Origin: Sanguinoderma infundibulare
Lineage: Eukaryota; Basidiomycota; Agaricomycetes; Polyporales; Polyporaceae
Assembly: GCA_032821775.1 (NCBI GenBank)
Contig: JAVLRN010000006.1
Location: forward strand, 2,790,001 to 2,854,000
Direction: 5' to 3'
Length of the DNA stretch: 64,000 bases
Shown: one piece after another, positions 54,974 through 64,000 of the stretch
Layout: each line of letters begins with the position of its first letter
Position numbering within the stretch: the first letter of the stretch is position 1
Translations under genes and position numbers: made by a program
Notes under the pieces: model-generated
Told to the model about the DNA's origin: nothing
The model's database searches: none
Seen by the model: only the letters and a program-made list of their open reading frames with translations

Positions 54974-55532
54974 GACAGGCTCGTGCGCCACGGAATCTAC
55001 GTTCGCGCTTGAATTGCGGAGCAAGGGGATCTTCCGGCCTGTCCACCGCTGCGTAGCCCTGTGTGCACGCTGACCAGGAACAACTCTGTGGATGCAGCCG
55101 CGTCTCAGACGACGAGCCATCCACGAAGGCCCCGGGCTCGCTGAGCAGCGCCGTCTAAAGGCCCAACAGAAGAGCTCATCAAATCCATGTCGTCCATGTC
55201 CATCGCCGAGTCTCCGTGGAGTGGACCAGCCGGAACAGTCCAGCAACGGCTGTGAATTCTCAGGTAAGCGAGAGCGCAGCCTCAGATGAGACACATTCAC
55301 CATCAATTGATTCGGGATGCTAACTCAGCAAATAGATGTCGTGAGGTGGCTAAGCGAATTGGCTTAGCCATCTGTTTGTATCGCTTTGGTCCCACAGTCG
55401 GTCGTGAATGGGGACTTGGACCCCTTCGGATGTCTCGCCACCCTTCCCTGTCTGTCCCCCGATGCCCTTCCCCCTCCACCCATCCATGCCTTCCCTCGTG
55501 CCTTGGCCCCCATGACCACTGCAGTGCGACAA

Positions 55533-57078
55533 TGGTCTTGCACTCGGCCGCCTTATTCGACAACGGTATGCGGCTGATACTCGCTCAATGTTCGAGATAT
55601 GCTCACCATTCTGCAGAAAGCACCGTCATTACGCTCGCGGACCGGTACCATGTCACCGCTGCGGCCTAGCTTGCTACGCATCTTCCTCCGTGAGTGTTAC
55701 ATCTTCAGTATTCACAAGCACATTTTGACGCTAGCGCGACCTGCAGGAAGCCGGACTGTGACCCAGTCAACGGCATGGGACGCTGGTGGGAGAACCCGAC
55801 ATCAGAGCTGGCAGTCATCCGGGTGACACAGGGCAAGCAGTGCATGCCATTTCTTGATCATTTGGTCTGGGGATCTTCTGATCGCGGGCCATGTTCTCTC
55901 CAGCTACCGGTTCTGCCTTGTCAGTATCTCTTGCGACGCCAACTACAAATTCGCGATCGCGGGGCACTCCAATGACTGTCATCGAGGCTGACGGCCAGAA
56001 CCCATCCCGCTCACCGTCGATGAGATCTAGATCTTCGCGGCTCAGCGGTACTTGTTTGATGTAAGCTCTCTCCCTCTATTTCCGCGCTTGGTTCGGGGCT
56101 GACTATTCGCCTGGATTCCGGAAGCTGAACGCGAACCAGGAGATCAACAATTATTGGATCCGTGCTCTCCCAAAAATGATGCTGAACGACAGTGCGCTGG
56201 GTCACGCAAACGGGATCAACTCTGCTATTCTGCGCTACTACGGCGCGCCGGAAGAGGAGCCCAAGGAGCAGGAGGTTAAGTCCGTTAACCCCCTCTTCGA
56301 ATACAACTTGCACCCCTTGACGAACCCTGCCGCTGTATGTACCGTCTTTCCTGCAATCATCGACGTGTGCTGATTGATGCTGCGCCACACAGCCTGGGGA
56401 ACCTCACGTCATCGGGGTGGACGTCGCTCTTAACCTCGTGTCTGGTTTTGTACGTCTCTCGTTCTGCATCCCAGGTATCCAGACCATTCATCGAGCAAAC
56501 ACTAGGACGATAGCGTGCCTTCGTTCAGCCTGGGCGGCAAGTCGTGGGTTAACCCGGAACTCCCCGTCCTCCTCCAGATCCTGAGTGGCGCGCAGTGGGC
56601 ACAGGACCTCCTCCCCAAGGGGAGCGTATATGGCCTGCCGAGGAACGCGACCATCGAGATCACCATCCCGTGGCTGGACATAGGCGGCCCGCATGCGCTC
56701 CACTTGCACGGGGTGCGTGCTCAGTTCTTCTCTTTCGTGTTTGAGATGCTGACGGCTGACATTCAGATGTGCAGCACTCATTCTCTGTCATGCGAAGCGC
56801 CGGCCAGGAGACCCCGATCTATGTGAACCCCGTTAGGCGCGATGTCGTGAGCATCGGCGGCGGAACCGACAACGTCACGATTCGATTCAGGGTGAGCAGC
56901 CATACATGTGTGCACCTGCTCTTTTGCAGTTCCTGACAAACATTTTTGTTCTCATTCGTGCAGACCGACAACCCGGGCCCGTAGTTCCTCCACTGTCACA
57001 TCGACTGGCACCTCCGAAGGTCCATACATCGCAACTTCGTGGCGGTCATGATATCTGGACTGGCGTAGACGATGTCTG
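55533..57078 (+). pseudogene. Laccase fragment, B core copy 2
   Basis: Apparently identical to 43440-44985, including the in-frame TAG (56982-56984). Confidence 0.85.
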
Positions 57079-57080
57079 GA

Positions 57081-57838
57081 TCGAGAACTGACGCACCTGT
57101 TCCTGCTGCCAAAGACGAGCTCGTTGCACGACCTCACGGCGGAGCTCGCGAAGCCGGTCAAGCTCATGCCCGAGGGCACAAGCAAGATCTGGGTGTTCGA
57201 GGTGTCGATGCACGGCAAGGCGTAGGAGTCCACGAGCTCAGAGATGATCGGGAGCATTCCCGACCTGGTCGATCCGTTCGCAGATGTCGGCGGTCCCGCA
57301 CTCGCGTCCGGGACATGGTGATGACATTGTTGATGGACGTGCCTTCTTCAGTGCTTGTGCAGGAAATCGCGCGCGAGGAACTAGGGGCAGACGATGCAGA
57401 CAAGATCATCAGCGTGTTCCACTTTGCGAAGGAGGTGTCGAGGACGCACAGCGTGCCGTTCCGCTTGGCCAATAAACCAGTCAGTACCATCTTTCCCTTG
57501 AGCGGAGCGAATGCTGAATTCTGGGCGGCATTGGCTGGGTGAGAAGGTCTCGGAAACCTAGACTTGACGGGATATTGCTTCACATTGATCCAGGTCGCGA
57601 CCTTCAAGCAGCCATTGTGCATCGAAGATGGTTAGTGGAATAACCTTGTGATCATACTCGCGTCGAGATCAACGCTCATCATCATTGTTTTCCAGAGGAT
57701 ACGATCTACAATCACAAGCGTGCACCAGAGGATGTGCTCGGCCTCGACCACGTAGACAAGTCTGGGAAGACATGCACAGGGGCAGGCGAGAAGGCCATTT
57801 TCATGCGATTTGCAGCGAGCAATCGTGCTAAGTGCACT
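57081..57838 (+). pseudogene. USP7/Ubp15-like fragment, B core copy 2
   Basis: Apparently identical to 44988-45745, with the stop at 57223-57225. Confidence 0.75.
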
Positions 57839-58808
57839 CTTGGTACGTCGTTCTTCTGATCACGTGTGGGTGCATGTTCGCGAATGGTTACTCAACTCTG
57901 TCCACAGAACATTCGTAGTTCTGTGCACGCATCTTGGTACCACCTCTGCTCATTGGCAAGTGCGTGGCGGAGTATCTGAACATGGTACGTTCTCGCTCAT
58001 ATGATTTTCGAGTCTTGCGTGGAGCAATGAGGTCCATTCGAATTTTCAGGACTGCGTGCGCTAATCTTGAACCTTCGCAGTACGATGATCTCGCTCGCCT
58101 ATGGACGATGTCGGCCACTTCCGGTATTCCTCCACACAGCACCATTCGCGCGCGATCCCATCTCTCAACATTTCCCAACTGAAAACCGAGGGAGCGACCT
58201 TGGTACGTAATCATTTGGGCTAGTTTGGTACTGCAGCTGACGTGTTTCCAGGCATGCGCACTGAATAGAATGAAAATGAAAGCAGGAAAATGGTGCGCAC
58301 ACGACAAAAGAGATGCACAGCAGGGAAGCAACGAGCAGAGGCACGCGAGTGCTGTACAGAGCTCACAAAGACCACCCAGCATCGATGGAGTCCTCGTGTC
58401 GAGGGCGCGATCCCGTCAAGGACACGCTTGGTACGTTGTTCTTCGGATCGTGTTGGAGCGCGTCATCGCGAACACTTACCGCGGCCTCTCGACAGAACAT
58501 TCACAGCTTTGGCACGCATCTTGGTACCGCGTCCGCCCAGAATGCAATTGTACTGCGCTGTTTGCTTGTGGAGTATCTGAAAATGGTACGTCCTCGAACG
58601 AGTCCCGCGTGGCACACTGAAGTCAATTCGAATTGTCAGGCCTTCAGGCGCGAATCTCGAACTTTCACAGTATGGACGCTTGGTACCGTCTCTGCTCGCC
58701 CATGGACGACGTCGGCCGCTTCCGCTATTCCTCCGTAAGGCACGCCATTCCATCTCTCAACATCCCCCAACCGACAACAGAGGGAGCGACACTCCAGAGT
58801 GAGCTAGT
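57839..58808 (+). repeat. Two diverged tandem units, B core copy 2
   Basis: Apparently identical to 45746-46715. Confidence 0.5.
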
Positions 58809-59324
58809 TTGTTCCGCGCGGGGCCACACATCTCAACATCCTCAGGCTCTTCTGCACTTAATGCGCGGCCTCTCGAGTCGAATGGACGGTGATTCGTGGG
58901 AGTGCATAGTGTGTATATACAAGTAGTGTACTGTGTACTAGGTAGCTGTACTGAATCAAGTGGTTTTCGCTGAACTCCCGAGTGCATGAATTGAGTGTGC
59001 TACTGCCCAGAACGTGTCCTCCTGTCCCGCAGACCCCTCCTATCGTCTCCCAGAGCTCCCTACCGTACTATAGTCCCTAAAACATGCTCCTACTGTACTA
59101 TAGTCCCTAAAACATGCCCTATCACAGCCGTTCTACCTGGTACTCCCGTCGCCGCTTGCCCCACTTCGCCGCGCTCTCCTCAACGCCTCGGCTATCATGC
59201 GCACAGCCACAGGTTCGGGCGAACAAAATCGCGGCTCTATGGCCTATGATGCTCACAGCGCGGATGCCGCCGCGATCAGCGTCCTGAGCATCCACCGCGG
59301 CGCATCCCCGTCCAAGCTCGACCA

Positions 59325-60709
59325 TCACCCAGCATTCGTAAAGCTGAGAAGCCAACGCAGACCATCCCGCGCTTCGCGGTCCACCTCAACGCCAGCCGCG
59401 ATGGCGGGAAAGGTGTAATAGAAGCCATGTGGGACTCCAGGATGCCTGCACGAATCGTCAGTAGTCAGTCTCGACTATCGAAAACTATAATGGTACAGAG
59501 CTCACATCACGAATCGAGTAGGGACTGCAGCTTCTCGCAGCGCCCTCTCGTACACGACTCCGTCGTCACGAAGAGTATCCACGGCCGTACATTGAATAAA
59601 CGCAGGCGCCAATCCGGCATGAGACGGTGCCAGGAGCGGAGAGAGCCTGAGATCGGAGGGCGGGGCCTGATACAGCTCTATAGACGTTCGATAGTTAGTC
59701 AGCCAAGACCTTGTTTGCTCTCCCTTGTCAAAGCGCTGCTTACTGTAAACTTTCATAAGACCCGCGGCCGGCACCGTAACCATGTCCATGTCTTCCCCAA
59801 AAGAGCGCCACTCCGACTTGTACCTACAGACGGGTGTGATGAGCGGGGTCGGGCGGGGCTGCATGGTGAGAAAGAACGGCTCACTTCTCAGGAACGACCT
59901 CTGGATGGACCACGCCAGCCTCGCGCAGGTATTGGCCCGTGAGAGACCTCCCTTCAAAGAAGGCGTCGTCCCGAGCTTGCAGGGCGATAGCAGCCGCAAG
60001 GTTCCCGCCCGCCGAGACCCCTCCAACGAGGTATCCCTTGCTTAACGAGACTTTCAGATCGGTAGCGTGCTCGGCGGCCCATTTGACCGCCGCGTAGGAG
60101 TCTTCGAACGGGACAGGGAACGGATGCTGGGGAGCAAGTCTGGACAATATCGGTCAGCTTTTCTGACGGGCCAGAACACTCGTTGTTTCAAGCGGCATAC
60201 CTATAATTGACATTGACGACGACCAAACCCAGCTCAATGGCGATGGTTCGGAGGTGGTTGTCATCCATTTCGAGGTCCCCATAAATGAAACCTAAACGAA
60301 CGAGAGCGGTAAGCGGAACGCGGAAGTAGCTCTCATTTAATTATTTGGCACAAACACACCTCCACCATGGAACCACACGAGCACGGGGTAGGTTGCATCG
60401 TTCCCACCAGACGTCGGCGTGATGATTCGCACCGGAATCTCGCCGCCAGCGACCGGCACAGTCTTATCAGCCACGGTATACTGCGATTCTGTCGCGGACG
60501 GACGAGCTATGTCATGATCACGGCACACGTTCAAGTGCGGATGGAGACTTACTGTCCGAAAGTTTCGTCCCGTAGTGTCGATTGAGTACAAGGTGAACCA
60601 TTTCCATCGCCTGCCGTTTCCACTCCTCGATGGACATGCCCTCTGGGGGTCCGCCTCGCAACTTGGTAGATGGATCAGCCGCAAAGGCTGCTACGTATTC
60701 CGGATCCAT
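59325..60709 (-). CDS. HSL-family esterase, copy 3
   Basis: Apparently identical to copy 2 (47232-48616) at every position compared. Confidence 0.85.
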
Positions 60710-61342
60710 GCTGATGATAGAGCTGGGGGGAAGGGGTTTGAAGAGGGGGAGTTAGGGGTTATTGGCATCGTCTACTTAAGTCCGGCGTTGGTCTTGCGGA
60801 GCGGCGGGTAAACGGCCGGGACCGATGCGCGCTGTGACTCTAGCCAGAGTCAATGCGGTCGCATCGGATATTCCTGCGGATGTAGCGCGTCGCTCCGTTG
60901 CCGGTCGCATCTACTAACAGTTTCAGAAGTCTCCAAACCACTCAAATTACACATAAAGTTAACACACCATCGGAGCTCCGGATCCTGTCGTATCGAGGAC
61001 ACGCCCACAGGATATCTGAGCTCGTACATCACCAAGGGTTCCAGGTCACTTATACGCAGCGGAACTTCAGTGGTGGCGTGTGTCGGGCGCCGACGCCGGC
61101 CTGCGCCCCGCGATGAGACCGATGATGAATAAGAGGGGGGTGGTGACGGCAGCTGCAACAACGCCTTTGGACAACCCGTGCCTTTGGGTTGGGATAAGGA
61201 GATATCATAGCTCACAAGAGGAGATGCCTCGGTGTGAGCCGCCGAGGCTCCATCTCCGGTCTGAAATCTACCGGAATCCAAAGCCCAAGAGCCCAAGAAT
61301 GCAGAGAGAAATCCTCCAGACCGCCGCATTATCCCAGCCTTG

Positions 61343-62521
61343 CTACGCCCACCCAATCACATAGCGAACGTACTCTATCTCCGAACGACGCCCGTCCTCA
61401 CCCTCGCAGACAATCGGCTCCTTCTCCACCACACGCAGCGCTAGCTCTGTCTGAGAGGTTGTCCCCACGGGGAAAAGTTCCTGTACCATGCGCGTTTCGG
61501 AGGTGTGGGTGGGACGAAGGGGCATGATGAGGTGGAAGCGGGGGATTGGGGAGCCAACGGGAACGGACCGAGGAAGAAGGGCGGCGAGTGTGTCGCGAAT
61601 CCACGACGCGTGGGTCGGCTCGTAGATAACATCCGCCGCGAGGATGACGTCGAATGGCTTGTCGAAAGGCAGTTGGGCGATTTGTAGTCCCATCCCGCTA
61701 GGAAGAGAATACTCGGACCAATCGAGTGCTTGTGCGCTGAGCGAAACCTGACCGGGAAGAACGTTTGCGTTGATGTTGTGCTCCAGGTTGGCGAGCACCT
61801 CAGGGTGGTAGTCCGACGCGACGACGGTCGCTCTTGCTCCGCGCATAGACAAGAACTTGGCAACGACCAAACTCACCAGCCCCGTCCCAGCCCCGAGCTC
61901 CAGTACCCGTACTTCCCGACTGCTACCCAGCACCTCGTCCGACAGTCCGAACTTCTCTGGCTCTTCTACCACCATCTCCGCCATAACGCACGCGCTGCCC
62001 CATGTCTGCGCTCCGACCGTGGCCGAATCACCGTCGACGGAGATCGAGGCGTCCGTCAAACAGATATCGACGTCCGTCGAGAGAGAGGGCGCGTGGAACG
62101 CGTAGCGGCGGGTCAAAGTCCTGACTGCAGCGGTGCCAGCGCACGCAGCGATGAGCTCCGTAGCAGAGCGGATGAGGGCTTCAACCTTGTCCTCGCCACT
62201 CGCTGGATGCACGTCGTCCTCGAGTGGGTAGGGAAGGAGGGAGGCTTGGGAGACGAGTCCGGTGAGCCAGCGGACGGCGTGTGCCCGCTCGAACTCGTCC
62301 GAACGCAGGGATACTAACGTGGCCTTCTCTGCAACACTTTCAACTGGACAAGAGGTGGCATTTGGAGGCTTGCGGTCGATGCGACGAGTTCCATGGATGA
62401 GAGGGTTGTAGAGGGTATGGAGGTACTCGGCCAGGCTCGCTAGCGCCTCGAGGGGATGCTCGTGGATCTTGCGGATTGGAGGCAGAGTCGAGGACGGAGC
62501 AGGGAAGACACAGAGAGTCAT
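61343..62521 (-). CDS. Family-16 methyltransferase, copy 3
   Basis: Identical 392-residue frame to copies 1 and 2. Confidence 0.85.
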   Translation of the reverse strand: MTLCVFPAPSSTLPPIRKIHEHPLEALASLAEYLHTLYNPLIHGTRRIDRKPPNATSCPVESVAEKATLVSLRSDEFERAHAVRWLTGLVSQASLLPYPLEDDVHPASGEDKVEALIRSATELIAACAGTAAVRTLTRRYAFHAPSLSTDVDICLTDASISVDGDSATVGAQTWGSACVMAEMVVEEPEKFGLSDEVLGSSREVRVLELGAGTGLVSLVVAKFLSMRGARATVVASDYHPEVLANLEHNINANVLPGQVSLSAQALDWSEYSLPSGMGLQIAQLPFDKPFDVILAADVIYEPTHASWIRDTLAALLPRSVPVGSPIPRFHLIMPLRPTHTSETRMVQELFPVGTTSQTELALRVVEKEPIVCEGEDGRRSEIEYVRYVIGWA

Positions 62522-62729
62522 TCAAGGATGGAAAGCCTGAAGACGTCCCCCGAGGTCGGTTGGTACGAGCAGGTCGAGAGCAGGCAGTGACATTCGGGTC
62601 CAAGATGTCCAAGACCTTCAAGCGCCTGTTCGAACTTGCACTTGTACCGTCATCCACGGCGACAACAGACGAAGCACTCGTGCGATCTGCCACAGGCGAC
62701 TGGTCACCGATCATCGATCATCATTGGTA

Positions 62730-64000
62730 GGCACGTGCCGTGTGACATGACGCGTGGTGTCTCTGAGTCTCGGTCTGTCCGCGGCTCTCGATCGCTCTGC
62801 TCTGGCTCGATGGCTCGACGGGACGCTGCTTCGCTCACCACAGTCGACCTCTCTTCCGTCCCTCACCTGGGCCGAAGCTGGAGCGTTCACTGCGCTCCTA
62901 CGACTGAGCCGACGCCTAACAGCTGCGAACTCATCCCCCCGCTCCGTGCTCTCAACTCCTGCTCCCTTGCTCGAGAAGGGTAGTCCGCATGGCGATCGCA
63001 TACTCGAAGACGAGACGGGGAACTCCACAAATAGTCGCGAAATATGTTCACATACATAGTCCATATACGAGGCCCGACGCAGTGCTCGTTTGCAGAAACG
63101 ATCAGCCTCGTTGAAATTCTTCATATGTGGTCTTGTATATCTGGGTGCCCTGGCCGTCGTCATCGGCATATTCGCAGCAAGCTCCTACACCGGCACTCCC
63201 TTCCGCATACAGGGCGTTCAGCACCTTACAATGGACCACGTATTCAACAACGCCTCCTCTGCATACACCAAGGACATCCACTGGGTCCCCGAAGGTGAGC
63301 ACTCACTATCTCTCATCGCGCGTGAGCGTACTTCGGGTGCGCAGTCTCTGGACGGTTCCCGTGCGAAAGGCTACATGGATTGCATTGTGGGATATGCCTA
63401 GATTCTTTCAGAGTTGATCCGCGAATTCGGATTGTGCTTGGGGATGCCTCGCCAGTAGCAGAGGCCATCTGATAATTCCGGACAAAGCCTTGCTGAGCTG
63501 TGGCGCAACAGTCTAATAACCGTCTTCGATCGGCTGTTATCGCGACCGTTGTCCATCACCTTCGCCGCCTTGCTATCCACTTCAATTTTGCCATGTTTTT
63601 GCCGTTATTCGTGTCTCGACTCGGAGGACAGCATGGATGGTTGTGTCACAAGGCACCAACACGACGTAGTCCAGTGCCTTGAACGCGCATTCCGTGCCGA
63701 GAGAAAACAAAAGTGTCACTCACAGCCTGATCTTCGAGACTCATCCTACGCAGATAGCAAATACTGACACCATTTGTACAGCTGGAGATGGCATGCACGC
63801 AGTGCAGGAGGGCTGCGCTATATCTCTCCATGACTTGAAGACTAATACGACCAGGGACTTGGTCTCTTTGGTCGACATTCGCGATGTAAGCATTTCATTT
63901 ACCACATGTCGACGCCCGAGTCTTACAGATTACAGGAACGCGGATCGCCGCTCATCTGGTCCGAGTGGACGCTCTTCAAGGACATGAAGTGCCTTCTCGT
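62730..64000 (+). repeat. Core element, B version, copy 3 (cut by window end)
   Basis: The first 1.27 kb of a third B core. It reaches into the dipeptidyl aminopeptidase fragment and is cut off by the end of the window. Confidence 0.85.
63096..64000 (+). pseudogene. Dipeptidyl aminopeptidase fragment, B copy 3, cut by window
   Basis: Appears identical to the start of the other B copies. The window ends inside the exon that encodes DMKCLLVK. Confidence 0.85.

Larger units (their letters stand above)
50637..59208 (+). repeat. Core element, B version, copy 2
   Basis: Same content and order as the core at 38544-47115, shifted by 12093 bp. No difference was seen in any reading frame compared. 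Confidence 0.85.
35116..64000. repeat. Tandem array B, 12093 bp period, about 2.4 units in window
   Basis: Features repeat at an exact 12093-bp offset: the methyltransferase frame lies at 37157, 49250 and 61343. Each unit holds the esterase and methyltransferase cargo followed by a plus-oriented core. Units 2 and 3 look identical to each other wherever compared. Unit 1 differs from them only in its leftmost 0.8 kb or so (35116 to about 35870), where there are SNPs and a 12-bp length difference inside an esterase intron; beyond that, every reading frame is identical. The right end lies outside the window. Confidence 0.95.

Overview
This window is eukaryotic, almost certainly from a wood-decay basidiomycete (Agaricomycetes, Polyporales-like). 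It is GC-rich, its genes are split by many 45-75 nt GT-AG introns, and the recognisable proteins are typical of white-rot fungi: a subfamily-C GH45 endoglucanase, a laccase, an FAD phenol 2-monooxygenase, a DUF6533 membrane protein and an S9B dipeptidyl aminopeptidase. No bacterial operon, tRNA, rRNA or CRISPR was seen. Genus and species are inference and cannot be fixed from this sequence.

The main feature is architecture. Two tandem arrays face each other across a 12.4 kb spacer. Array A (1-22710) has a period of about 11.64 kb. Array B (35116-64000 and beyond) has a period of exactly 12093 bp. Both units share an 8-8.6 kb 'core', in opposite orientation in the two arrays: minus at 1-7306 and 11041-18952; plus at 38544-47115, 50637-59208 and 62730-64000. 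Each array pairs the core with different intact cargo genes. Cargo A is a class III aminotransferase plus a Cel45A-like endoglucanase, next to the stub of a HAD gene. Cargo B is an HSL-type esterase plus a family-16 methyltransferase.

The core is a mosaic of broken gene pieces that keep their introns and all point the same way. Both versions carry a dipeptidyl aminopeptidase N-terminus, unrecognised exon-like pieces and a START-like lipid-binding fragment. The A version then has a coronin piece and a phenol 2-monooxygenase C-terminal piece. The B version has instead a laccase piece with an in-frame stop and a USP7/Ubp15-like deubiquitinase C-terminus with an in-frame stop. No transposase, reverse transcriptase or Rep/helicase was found in it.

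The spacer (22711-35115) holds a DUF6533-type membrane protein gene, an unrecognised 184-residue ORF with a 5' relic of itself, a phenol 2-monooxygenase pseudogene with several disabling changes, an apparently intact dihydroflavonol-reductase-like gene, and a decayed 3' relic of that reductase. About 3 kb (31.9-35.1 kb) has no recognisable gene.

Amplification gives two apparently intact Cel45A genes, two aminotransferases, three esterases and three methyltransferases. The A copies differ by roughly 1%, mostly at CpG sites. The B copies appear identical except for the first few hundred bases at the left edge, so array B is either a very recent amplification or an assembly effect.
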